DNA of 64,000 nucleotides, from positions 5,315,403-5,379,402 of the forward strand of contig JAFMSR010000017.1 of NCBI GenBank assembly GCA_022818135.1. Reading direction: 5' to 3'. The stretch's first letter is position 1, and each line of letters opens with the position of its first letter. The notes below the pieces were generated by a model. The model was not told the origin of the DNA. It did not search any database and saw nothing but the letters and a program-made list of their open reading frames with translations. Shown piece after piece: positions 12,112 through 23,002 of this stretch. Source of the stretch: Saxidomus purpurata. Taxonomy: Eukaryota; Mollusca; Bivalvia; Venerida; Veneridae. Made by a program: the position numbers and the translations under genes.

Positions 12112-13340
12112 TTTGAAATAAACGCAAGCACAATCACAACAATTTGAATCATATAAAAGTTAAACGAAAAGTGAGAGCGCGGGAACAGGTGGCGTGTAAA
12201 TCAAATGTACAGCATTGTTTCACACTAATGATACATTTTAGTCTTTTTATTGCCATAAACATACCCTTAATTATCGTACATTCCCTCCCCAACCGCCAAA
12301 GTGTGAATGTTCTGAATTAAAATGTGGTATAATAAAGTAATAATACCTGTTTCTATAAAACGACTGCTAGCCGAATGATGTTAGTCCGCATATGAAGAAA
12401 TTCAATGTTTGCAATCAGTCGCTTAGCCGAACTTGGCTTAGCAATTATAACCGTTTTTAAAACACTGTAAGAAAGCAAATCAGCAAATTTACAATTGAGA
12501 GCTGCGTTTAATATTTCTAAAGGCGGCGCGAGTTGAAAAAGCATACAATTAAAGTGTCAGTAGACAAAATAAATGAAAACATAATTGACATAAGCCCAAA
12601 CATCATGACAATGTTCTAAATACATTTGTATTCCATTGCTTAGCCGATTTCGGCTAAGAAGTTTGTAGCATGTAATATAATCTGTTACCGAGAAAAAAAA
12701 TGACAAGGATTGTATGGATATCGGTGATATCTTTTAGACTGGTATTTTTCTAAACAGCTCAAATGCAAATGTTTTTGTTCTTTTTACCGATTTGATACAT
12801 TTGTAAGAAAATGTCGGGATTTCATATAACGGAGTAATCTACCCAATATCTTCATAAATGCAAGACATGATACAAAAATGTAGCTTTAGTGCACACATAG
12901 CTTAATATTCTGGAAGATATTCGAAGGGTTGATAATTAAATAAAGACAGAAAATGACAGGTGTTGCGTTAGAGGTTTTGTTTAGTATATAAGTTGAAAAC
13001 AATTGTCCATGGGATTCTCAAACAAACATGAATGTGTATACATGGTCAATGCTCTTTCTTACTTTATCTGATGCCAATACAATCTTGCCACAATCTTGAA
13101 AGCAGTTGAAAAGTTCACTCAACACTTTCTGTGATAATGCTGACACATATTGTAAACACGACCGGAGAAAAAGGAAATGTTCGTATCCTTGAAATCCTTA
13201 CAGTGGGTATGTTTTTATGCAAAAAGGACATATTTCTCTTCATGTCTTAAAGAACTCATGCAAAACTCACTAATTCTGTTCTGTTTTCTTCAATCATCTG
13301 CTGTTTTCTGACGATAATCTCTTTTTGCAATATGTAAGTA
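12112..13340. other. Non-coding stretch with short palindromes
   Basis: No gene was recognised. Short palindromic boxes occur near 12421-12443 (CTTAGCCGAACTTGGCTTAG) and 12638-12658 (CTTAGCCGATTTCGGCTAAG). A related box lies near 63305-63325. Confidence 0.5.
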
Positions 13341-13343
13341 TCT

Positions 13344-14200
13344 TTGTTTAAAAAATGTATAGAAAATATTTATGCACTAATTCGTTGGCGTAGTGGTTGG
13401 TTTGACCTTAAAGATCTGACAAACTGCACTCCTAGACCAATGAACCGTTCAACAGTACCTTCTTCCCTTAAACTGTGGAATGAACTCAATATAGAAATAC
13501 GAGAATCTCCATTTTGTTTTCAATTTTTAAAGGAAAACTAAAAAAAAACTATTTCTCGCTATTATCTATCAGGTGTAAGATATTTTGCAGTACATCATGC
13601 CCGAATAAGAAATAACTGCATCAATTTATATGCTGACTTGTTCTGCAATCATCTACGAGATTCACCTGTTTGCCAATGCGGACATGGTGTAGAAAATGCA
13701 GAACATTACTATTTTAAATGGACACTTTTTTCAAATGAAAGAATTGAGCTTTTCCGCAACAAGAGATTTTCACCCTCTCAGCACAACAAAGCTGCTATAT
13801 GGCAATGACGCACTAAATGACGTCCAAAATACCCTTGTCTTTAACGAGGTTCAAAAAAAATTTAAGAACACTAGAAGGTTTTCTAATAACTATGATTTCT
13901 AAAAATTAATTGTCCTCCACAAATCTGCTGTGGGTTTTGGCGGGGTGTTTCGTCGTCGGCGGAGTTCACATTGCGGAGATGTGTTGGTTGCATCAATGTT
14001 TTCTTTCTTCTCCTTTTATCACATATTTTCTTTCCTTTTTTTATTATCTTACATACCTATAACGAATATTATCTCATGTATTTTTTTGACGGTACCGATA
14101 TTCCTATTTGTTTTAAATCATCTTTCTTCTTGTCATTTGAATTTTCTTCCTAAAATGTAATAACCTTTCTGTCTTACTTTGTTTAGTTTCTATGTTAAAC
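13344..14200 (+). mobile_element. LINE fragment, C-terminal end and 3' tail
   Basis: Broken frames read like the C-terminus of a jockey/CR1/L2-type LINE polyprotein. PRPMNRSTVPSS..LWNEL is followed, in another frame, by the zinc-binding-like CQCGHGVENAEHYYF, then LLYGN..L...QN..VF..VQ. The same final block recurs in the LINE remnant at 60100-60230, so both belong to one family. Frameshifts and stops separate the blocks. The 5' part, with endonuclease and reverse transcriptase, is absent, as expected of a 5'-truncated copy. Confidence 0.75.
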
Positions 14201-15740
14201 GAAATCGTCTTCAAAACCATCTTGCCATTATATTCATATTTATCAATTTGGACAGGGCCGTTTACTGATGTTGCTATAACTCGTGGCCCAATCCATTTGT
14301 CAAATGTATTTAAATTGTTTCTATCCAAATGTTATACGTGTACTTGTACATAGAACAATAAAATAGTATTAAACTAAACAATGAATAGAAAGATCGAACA
14401 TAGAGATTTTAATGACTCTGTCGGGAGATGACGATGATACGAAGTGACGGTTTTCATTTTGTTTAATGTTTATAAACTAATTAAATGAACTAACAGTTGC
14501 ATAGGGTGCTACATTTACAAACCAAAGCGCTTGAGGGTGATGGACTGAGAACATGAATAAGGAAGTGCTACGGTACCGTAATAACAATCAACCAAAACCA
14601 ATAATAATCCAGTATCATTAGTGTCAGCGGCAACATAATTCCAATGAGAATAGGGTATCACCGCTATCAAAGATCAACTCGAAACGGGCTATCTAAACGA
14701 GGTTTTCCCAGGAACGCGCTCTTTTCTCTTCCACTTATAAAACCACGACAACAAAAAGTACCAGTTCCTACTTTCAGGGCTTTTGACATTTAGTTTTATT
14801 TAGTTCACTTTATTTTAGTTGCCATCCACCGGTATTATAGAGCTATGAACTCTTCGTGGGCAATATTTGCATTTCGCAGACTTCCGCCATTTTGAAATGC
14901 GTACTCGTAGTAAATAGATCACACGCCTGCTGAGTGATCTAATTATATGCATTTGAACGACTTACCGTGATTTAATACACGTTAAATCACAGTAAGGAAT
15001 TGCTACTTCGTTTCAAACCCGGCATTGTCTTTGAAAAATACATGTACCAAGAAATATTTAAACGCGTAAAACATTTTATTGTAACTTATAAACATAATAC
15101 AGTTGGTGCATTTCATCACTTATCGCACGTATCGTGACGTATTTTATAGTGAACTAATGAAAACAATCACAGATTCTTTTCCTCTTTATGTATATTTACT
15201 GTTATAGTTCAATACTGCATGTTGAAACATGTGATCTTTCAGGCTGAAGCAATTACAGAAATCTTTTACGCCGCTGTCCCATTATCTTAAATTGACTTAA
15301 CTGATTTATTTCAGTCTCATTTGGAAATAAGATAGTCTCAATTTTTGTTGATCGCTCTGAAGACAACATTACGTTATTACATGTTTCTATTTCCAGTGTA
15401 TAATTTATAGATGTCAGACTTTTGAACTTATCAGGATGCAGGGCTGCACACAGATAATAGCGATGTGTTTCAAGATTTATTGTTTTTCTGTTATCTTGAT
15501 GATATAAGATAAATGAAAAGAGGATGAGTTTCATTGCGCAATAAATCTGACTCGATATCTGAGAGAAGAATTCTTTTTAACTGTCATTAAAGTTTAGTAT
15601 CACACGATTAATGAGAATTGTGTCAAATATAAAGACATGTGTCCATCAGTAAGCAAGGATGTCGAGGAATAGGTTTGTTTATGGTTTTTAATAGACTGTG
15701 TATATCGAAATAAGCATTAATACATGTCCGAGTCAATTTT
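14201..15740. other. Non-coding stretch
   Basis: No gene was recognised. A 15-bp hairpin with one mismatch lies at 14961-14975/14982-14996. Short open frames at 14113-14328 and 15253-15534 on the minus strand have no recognisable domain. Confidence 0.5.
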
Positions 15741-15744
15741 GTTT

Positions 15745-15897
15745 ATTTTAGTTTATACTAATTTACTTTAGCTCGATTTGTAGAAAAACCAGTAGTGGTG
15801 TCATATGAGGAAGTGCAGTCGTGGCTCCAGTGGGGGCTCGAACCCGTAACCTCCGGGATAAGCGGCCGAAACCTTAACCTCTACACCACCGCTTTCC
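15745..15897 (-). repeat. tRNA-derived SINE, short copy
   Basis: On the minus strand the head has a B box GGTTCGAGCCC (15844-15834) and an A box region at 15888-15872 (TGGTGTAGAGGTTAAGG). The body is shared with the SINE at 31675-31868, including TTTATACTAATTTA and CATATGAGGAAGT. This copy lacks an internal ~40 bp found in the other. Confidence 0.85.
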
Positions 15898-16424
15898 TTG
15901 TAATTTCACATTGCATTTTACATTATTTAGGATTAAACACTATATCGCCGAAAACATAAGGGTTTTTGGCGTATGATAGTATTAAACAGTACACTTTGTG
16001 AAACATTAAGATAAACTAATTCGCTAATAATTAATACAAATCTTCGAAACGTAGTAAGTTACATAATTTTTGTATTAATGTGAATTTTTACAAAATATCT
16101 GTACCACCGTAACCTTACTCACAAGAAATAAAGGATAGATTAGCATGCAGTGTTTCTTAAGATGTGCGAATGTATCATTGGTTAATAGATTACTTCAATT
16201 TCCATTGAAACCGTTTTCCTTCGTTTAAGATTAATCCATATAGTATTCCTATTTCAGCTTGTGGTGTCTATACAATTTGAAATTCGTAAATGTAATGAAA
16301 TGCAAACAGAATATAGATCACCAATATATTTAGCTTCATGTTTTATTTAACAATGCTTTTTCTTTGTGGTGATAAGATGACTATTCAAGATGAAAATTGT
16401 TCACTGTCAGTTTTAATTTTAATG
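15898..16424. other. AT-rich non-coding stretch
   Basis: No coding signal or clear repeat was recognised. Confidence 0.5.
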
Positions 16425-16514
16425 GCACTGGTGGTGATCGAACCCTGGACTCTTCGTTCCTGTCAAGCCCTGGAATCTATGCTGAGGCGAAACCGCTAAC
16501 AGTGCGCCCCAGTG
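16425..16514 (-). repeat. tRNA-like sequence (SINE head or tRNA pseudogene)
   Basis: On the minus strand there is an A box-like GGCGCACTGTTAGCGG and a B box GGTTCGATCAC about 50 bp apart. No matching acceptor stem is formed, so this is read as a degenerate tRNA-derived repeat. Confidence 0.55.
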
Positions 16515-16649
16515 GCATCATTAACATGTAGGAAGCAAAAGGTGACAGGGTTTGAAAATGGATATCCTGGGTCCTATCTGTACCTTTGTTCATAACAACA
16601 CTTCTTGTCTTCTAGTTGAGTATTAGAATTTAATAAATACCTAACATTA

Positions 16650-17851
16650 CAAAGAGGGCAAAGATGGTCCTTTATCGCTTATCTGTATATGAATTGCCAA
16701 TAAAACAAGGGTTCATGATTTTAACAATGCTTAGTAACATTCCAAATATCTAAGCTCTGTCTGTGGACCTTGTGGCTTTTTAAAGTTTTCTCTATATAAT
16801 CCTATGCAAAATCAAGTGACCCTCCCTCCCGGGAAGGGTTATTTTTCACCTGGGGGTCATTATTTGAACAATCTTGGTAAAGGTCTACCCTATGCAAAAT
16901 CAAATGACCCCCCCCCCCCCGGATGTGTTACTTTTCACCCGGGGGTCATTATTTGAACAATCTTGGTAAACGTCTACAAGGCAATAATACATGCTAAATA
17001 TCTTAGCCATGTGATTTCAGAGAAGAAGACCTTTAAAGTTTTTACTATGTAAAATCAAGAGACCCCCCATGCTGAATATGTTTGAACCAGGGTCATGATT
17101 TGAACAAACTTGGTAGAAGTAAACTAGGCACTCCTAAAAACCAAATATTGCAGCTCTAGGCCCAGTGGTTTCAGAGAAGATTTTAAAAGCTTTCCCTATA
17201 TAACCCTATGCAAAATGAAGTGACCCCCCGCCACTCCCGGGAAGGGTTAATTTTCACCCGGGAGTAATGATTTGAACAATATTTGTAGAGGTCCACTAAA
17301 CAATGCCACGGGCCAAATATCTTAGCTCTAGGCCTTGTGGTTTCAGAGAACAAGCTTTTTTAATTTTTTCCTTTATAGCGAATGTCAATTTTAATCCGGG
17401 GGTCATAATTTGACCAAACGTGGTAGATGTCTTCTAGACAATGTTACATGCCAAATATCTCAGCTTTATGCCTAGTGGTTTCAGAGAACAATATTTTTAA
17501 AGTGTTTCCTATAAAAGCCTGACCCCCAGGCCGGGTTATAATTGGAAAAATCTTGGAAGATGTCTACTAGACAATGCTACATGCCAAATATCTAAGCTCT
17601 AAGCCTTGTGGTTTCAGAAAAAGAAGATTTTAAAAGTGTTTCCTTTTTTTGTCATAGCAACCAGAGTTCTGCATAGAATGGAATTCTTTGAAAAATTTTG
17701 GTAGAGCTTCATGCAAGGAACATCCCTGCCTAGGTTTAACAACATAATCCCAGTGGTTTCAGAGGAGTTATCGACTGCATTAAACGGACGACAGACAACG
17801 GACAATCATCCATTAGAAAAGCTCACCCTGGCAGAGCCAGGTAATAAATAT
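16650..17851 (+). mobile_element. Family B Helentron/HINE-like (pearl-like) element
   Basis: A non-coding element with tandem core units of about 160 bp, containing the phrases ATTTGAACAATCTTGGTAGA and GCCAAATATCTTAGCTCTAGG. It starts with a diverged CAAAGAGGGCAAAGATGG and ends with a GACGACAGACAACGGACAATCAT stretch plus hairpin GCTCACCCTGGCAGAGCCAGG. The same family recurs at 44801-47102 and 52955-53787. This is the most diverged copy: the hairpin right arm has lost the TGAGC and the 5' inverted repeat is degraded. The core-microsatellite-hairpin layout is that of bivalve pearl elements and of Helentron-associated interspersed elements; assignment to Helentrons is inference. Confidence 0.75.
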
Positions 17852-18295
17852 TTTTACATATTGTTTTCGCAAAACCAATCAGTGTCTTGACATATCTTCC
17901 TAAAACACTCCCCAAAAAGCTGTAAAACTATAAGAGTCTTCTTTCTGAGAAAATACTGTTTAGTTAATAAATCAAACTTTAAACTGGAATTATATAAATA
18001 TGGACAATTGAACGTTGTTTTCTGTAAATTAGTTTAGAAAATTGATACGCCGCCATTAGTGTCATGCATTTATTTGAATTTAATCTTACACTCTTGAATT
18101 TTATATGACAATTATTGCATTCCATTTACATAATATTGCTTAAAATAATCTAGTTTAAGCAACTCAGCATTCAGAAATGAGAAAAAAATAATCGTTATGC
18201 ACTCCGGATTTATAATTTCAACCTAATTCACTGAAACTGAATCGATTCACTTTACACTCTTGCAAATACGAGAACCGCACGCATTGCTTTATATT

Positions 18296-18524
18296 GAACA
18301 CCCTGACTGTGTCAGGGACGATGCTCTTCGGTCAAGTTGATATGTTGTCTTGTTCAAAAAGGATGGTGGTATGTGTCCTGTTCAGGACCGATAGTATTCT
18401 GTTAATTGACATGGTGTCTTGTTTAAAGACGGTGTTGGTTTGTCAGAGTTGTGTGTTTTCCTGTTTATATACATTGTTGTTCGGCCAATATTATATGCTG
18501 CCTTGTTTGGAATGATGTTCAATA
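18296..18524 (+). repeat. Degenerate minisatellite, left part
   Basis: Poorly conserved units of about 45 bp built on TTCTGTCAA..TG.TATGTTGTCTTGTTCAGGGA. The same array resumes at 19329, so it has been split by the inverted-repeat element between. Confidence 0.75.
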
Positions 18525-19328
18525 AAGGTAGTAGACTCCTAATAAAAACCTCCACTTGAAACTCTTCAATTTTAATGCTCTAGCCTAGGCTGTTAAGCAT
18601 TGGACTGAAGATCTTTTGAGTTTTTAGGGGGCGTAGGTTCGAATCCAGCCGGAATCAAATATTTTTTTTTTACTTTTTCTTCTTTGTTTTCATTATTTTG
18701 CATTTTTCTTCATATGTTTATATTGTTTTTAGACTAAATATAAATTAAATATTTTTTTACACATAAGTATTAGCTTATTTGAAGATTTTATTACTTGCAG
18801 ACACGTATGAAATCGCTGATGGAGATTTTCAAACTCTAATTATTTTAAAAAGAGACGGTAAAGCATTGTGAATTTTTGGCATGCTTTTCCCAAAATGTTA
18901 TAGATAATTATAAATATACAAAAAGTCATGCCCCATTTCTAGAAAATGTTGATTTTTCTTAAAAACTTTGATGTTCAAAATTGAAAATGGTCAAAAAAGT
19001 ACATGAAAATTGTAATACTATATGATTATTTCATAAAAGTTTTATAAATCTTGTTGATAATATAGTAAATGGTGTATAATTTCTGATAGAAAATATAGTT
19101 CTTGTTACTCTGATACCTAATCTGTACCAAATTATTGAATAATAAATGAAATACATGTATTTTCTTATCTCTCGTGTGATGTCATTTTATAGATAATTCC
19201 AAAATGGAGGTAGGGTTATTCAAATTCCAATAACTTATTTTTTCACGGTAAATTTCTCTAAAAATTTGTTTTTAAAATATTAAGCCTATAATGATTTGAA
19301 TTAATGCCCATTAGGGGTCTACTACCTT
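18525..19328. mobile_element. 804-bp inverted-repeat element with internal tRNA-like unit
   Basis: The ends AAGGTAGTAGACTCCTAAT (18525-18543) and its inverse at 19310-19328 match at 18 of 19 positions. The element splits a minisatellite, which gives independent evidence of insertion. There is no ORF of note. No clear target-site duplication was found. A tRNA-like segment lies near the left end. It is best described as a MITE-like DNA element of unassigned superfamily. Confidence 0.75.
18578..18670 (+). repeat. tRNA-like unit with pol III terminator
   Basis: A box-like TAGCCTAGGCTGTTAAGC (18581-18598), a perfect B box GGTTCGAATCC (18636-18646) and a T run at 18662-18670. The T stem has one mismatch and no acceptor stem forms. 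It may still be transcribed by pol III but is not a functional tRNA on this evidence. Confidence 0.6.
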
Positions 19329-19825
19329 AAGAACGTATGTTGTCATGTAAAATACGTCAGACGATGTCACAAAGTGTTGTGTTATATAGTTATGTCATCT
19401 TATTCATATAACGTACTATTATGTGACGCGTTGATATCATGTTTTTTTCTCTGTCAAACATGTGTGCTGTATTGCTTAGAGAGAATATTGTACTGTCAAA
19501 CTGTAACTTTGTCCTGTTAAGGGAGGATGTTGTTCGGTCATATTGATATGTTGTCTTGTTCAGTTAGGCTATTGTTCTGTAACATTCGTATGTTGTCTTG
19601 TTAAGAAATAATGTTTTTCTGCCCAACGGTTATGTTATCTTGTTCAGAGACAATGCTCTTTTGTCAAACAGGTGTGTTGTTTTTTTCGAAGCTGTTGTTC
19701 TGTAGAGCTGTTTTGTTCTCCTGTTCAGAGGAGGGTTTATTCTATAAACTGTTTTATGGTCTTGTTTAGGGAGTATGTTGTTTTGTCAAACCGTTAAGTT
19801 GTCTTGTTCAGAGTTTTTCTAGGTT
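19329..19825 (+). repeat. Degenerate minisatellite, right part
   Basis: Continuation of the 18296-18524 array, with many variants of TATGTTGTCTTGTTCAG and TTCTGTCAAAC at about 45-bp spacing. Confidence 0.75.
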
Positions 19826-21440
19826 TGAACAAACTCTGTAAATTAAAGACGACCAAAAATTACTTGAAATATGTATAATTAACGCAGCACCATTTTTCTT
19901 ATGGCCTTGACGCATGCTTTGATCTGAATAATAACTACGTCAATTATAAAAGTTTTTGTCAATTATCTTCAAAACTTTTGTCACGAACGCCGACACCTGT
20001 CTAATAATTTACGGGGTAAAAATGCGATATTACGATAGCAATACAGCATCACTTGCCATTGAAACGTCGTGCGTCACTCTAAAATAACTAAAGAGAACAA
20101 AATATCATACCGTACTATCTCCTTTTATAGGAATCCTTAAAAAAAACAATGTTGAAAATTGGATACTTTAAAGAAATGTTCAACACAAGGGTGTTACTGC
20201 ACGCCATTTTTCTAGCACAGTTAACTTACACTCTAATAACGAGCATCTGATCATTAAGCAATGATAGCGGAATGCTGTAAATTTAGGAAATTTTGATTTT
20301 GCCTTCACTATTATCTATTTTTACAATGTCGTGGTATTGTATGACAAGCGAGAAAGAAAGGTTCTGCAACATGTACAATTGGATCAATGTGCTGGTTTTG
20401 TTTCTGCTTGAAGTGCAAGCATGTGAATGAAGTGTGTTCGCAAACATGCATCCGATAGTTTGAAAACACTTCTCAGAGATAATTTATGGCTTACAATATT
20501 AGTAATGACAACTGACACAGATTCAGGGTATAAGACATGAAAACGTTTATCTTGTTATAGATAGCAATGATTATCTCTTGAAGGTGTTTGATTTGTAAAA
20601 AGGTTTGAACTTTTGATATTGCGAGTCTTCGAGTAAGTGAATTTTCTTCAGCTTGACCATAATCATTTCATATTTTTATGGAAACAAACACGTGGAGACA
20701 AAACCGCCATCTGGTGTCCTAATATATTTTTAGAATGTTTTGCTGTTGTATTCGGCAGAAAATGCATTGCAAGAAAAACTAAGCTTTTTATTGTATACTC
20801 TTAATTTATTAGTTCATACAGACCATGAACAATTCCTGGAATACGAAAAGTATACGCATTATACAAAGAAAAGTAATCATTAATTTAGATATATTTAAAT
20901 GATATAAATACCAGTAAAAAGGGGGTTAATGTGTGTAATCTTCCTTCTACCATGAGCAAAACGACTCTGCCATCTCTCTATATACTGTTAGACTGTTCCT
21001 ATTATGCACGATGAAAGTTTGCATTGACTACCTCCAGATAAGAAGACGTTTGAACATTAGACAAGCTCATTTAAAAAAAAAGAATGAAAGTCCAATGTTC
21101 ATATCTGTACACTATCGTTTTCGTTGACGTTATGATGCCTTTATGACTAGAACGATTTAAATTATGTTTTAACATGGAAAATGTTTAATTAAATCCTTAA
21201 TTCAATTTTTACAACAATGTTACGCGTATGTAAATTTAACAGTTATATAACGAGAAACAGATGCAAAGCGTTACACAAACTGTCACAGGCATTGTTGGAA
21301 TAGTCTTCAGAAATATCTGTACGATTTCTGCCTAATCTCTAAATAACATTGATGCATTATCTCTCGGATTACAATACGGTAGATGATACCTTGGAAGTAT
21401 TGTTGCTTTCCATGAAAAAGAAAGTGTTTGGTTCTTGGCT
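19826..21440. other. Non-coding stretch upstream of the LTR element
   Basis: No gene or strong repeat was recognised. Confidence 0.5.
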
Positions 21441-21543
21441 CGACTATTCAGAGAATATGAAGAGCTATAAAAGTCACTTGTGCGTCGGCGTTAGCGTTGC
21501 AGATTTGGTTAAAGATTTGCATGCTAGGTACTAGCATGGACGT
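21441..21543 (+). repeat. Left half of the repeat that was the BEL target
   Basis: The phrase TTTGGTTAAAGATTTGCATGC and the following bases match the unit of the tandem array at 29694-30230. Joining this flank to base 29694 onward gives a continuous repeat unit, so the LTR element landed inside the array. The apparent ORF at 21349-21534 is part of this repeat. Confidence 0.8.
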
Positions 21544-21723
21544 TGTTAGGAATTACGGCGCATCTTTAAGTAACGTTTACTTGGCGCCATACGTTACGTG
21601 ACGTCTACGTTTTAGCGTCACTTCCGTTGTATTGTTTTGTAACGTTTTAAAGTTTGAATATAGATTCGTAACAGACACAACGTGTTGTACTTTCTTCAAA
21701 GAGTTAACCCCGCCACACCCACA
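21544..21723 (+). repeat. BEL 5' LTR
   Basis: 180 bp beginning TGTTAGG and ending CACCCACA, so the canonical TG...CA. It contains several TTACGT/ACGTC-like boxes. It differs from the 3' LTR by about five substitutions and one 1-bp indel, roughly 97% identity. Confidence 0.95.
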
Positions 21724-21724
21724 C

Positions 21725-21741
21725 TTTTGGTGCCGTGACGA
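21725..21741 (+). other. BEL primer-binding-site region
   Basis: TTTTGGTGCCGTGACG follows the LTR after one or two bases. TGG followed by GC-rich sequence matches the expected complement of a tRNA 3' end (CCA), and TGGTGCCGTGAC is a recurrent start of BEL internal regions. Confidence 0.7.
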
Positions 21742-21911
21742 AACCGAAGATGCATTTACAGAAGTTACTTACCCTACGCAGTGGGCACCGCAATGTTATC
21801 ACGAGACAGTAAGAGAAAATCGAAGAAGCGAAGAAAGATCCGACTTTAACAGATTTCCACAACATTTTGGAGACTATTCAATAGAAAGCTATAGCGATCG
21901 AAACACTGAAT

Positions 21912-23002
21912 GAAAAGATATTGTCACTAACGGACATAAATGACAATAAAGAAGAACTGATGAATAGTGAGGAATATTCGTTAGATTTTGAAATTAAGCT
22001 GAACATTTGAAAATATTTGAAAGTAAACAAGGCAGAAATGATGTTGAAAATTCAAATTCTCGAGACGATTCAACTATGCATGAAAATTCAGGAAATACGC
22101 AAGATGATCTGTTATCTACACACAGTTTTCAACGTACTGCTAGTTTTGCGTCGTCAAATTCACAGTTTTACCGACTACTAAAACTTACGATACCGACTTT
22201 CAATGGAGATATTCTTAAATGGCAGACGTTTTGGGATTCATATGAATCAACAGTGCACTCAAACATTAATCTAACGGACATTCAGATATTCAGTTATTTA
22301 CAGTCGCAACTGGACAGAGATGCTGCGAGCACAATTGAAGGATTCCCGTTATCAAACGCAAATTATGCAAAAGAACTTCTAATAGAGAGATTCGGCCAAC
22401 CGCACAAGATCACGCATGCGTACATGCAGTCTTTGATACAGCTCCCAGCACCTTCAGGTAACATTAATAGTCTGAGGAACTTTTTCGAAAAAATGGAGTC
22501 GTTTATTCGAGGATTAGAATCACTTCGAAAGAATCAAGATTCGTTCGGCAATCTGTTGGTGCCAGTCATTCTAGATAAACTTCGGCGGATGTTCGTAGAC
22601 AACTGGCCAGAGAGCGCAGCGACGGGAACTGGAATTTACAAGATCTGCGAGCTGCAATCTTTCGGGAAATCAACATCATGGAGGCTGGAAATGCTCAGGA
22701 GTTTTCATCAGGTAGGAGTCAAACTACTGCTAGTTTTCTTACAAACACGAGTAACCATGGTGACGCAAATTTACATAGTAGAAAGACTAACGCACAAACT
22801 TTTCAAAATAACTTAAAGAAGTGTGCATTTTGTGATGAGCAACATTATTCAAATGACTGTGTGAAAATCACTGACTATACGGCGCGATTGGAAATTGTAA
22901 GAAAGAAGGAACTGTGCTTCAATTGCTTAGGAAATCACCAAGTGTCCAAGTGTAAATCAACCAAGAGATGTAGAAATTGTAAACGTAAACACCACACTAG
23001 TA
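21912..23002 (+). pseudogene. BEL gag (DUF1759 and CCHC zinc knuckles), broken
   Basis: The longest piece (22007-22816) contains the DUF1759 capsid-like region: LKLTIPTFNGDILKWQTFWD, ..YLQSQLDRDAA..IEGFPLS and LLIERFGQPHKI. Frame changes occur near 22005 and 22640. A second piece (22678-23002) carries CAFCDEQHYSNDC and CFNCLGNHQVSKC followed by CRNCKRKHHTS, the zinc knuckles that bind the element's RNA. The frame is then interrupted by the Tc1-like insertion at 23003 and resumes in the same phase at 24788. Confidence 0.9.

Noticed and set aside
14113..14328. Minus-strand open frame with DKWIGPRVI
   Set aside because: It vaguely recalls retroelement integrase tails, but the match is too short and unsupported by flanking domains.
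21349..21534. 61-codon open frame just upstream of the 5' LTR
   Set aside because: Its 3' half is the tandem-repeat unit into which BEL inserted; not a gene.
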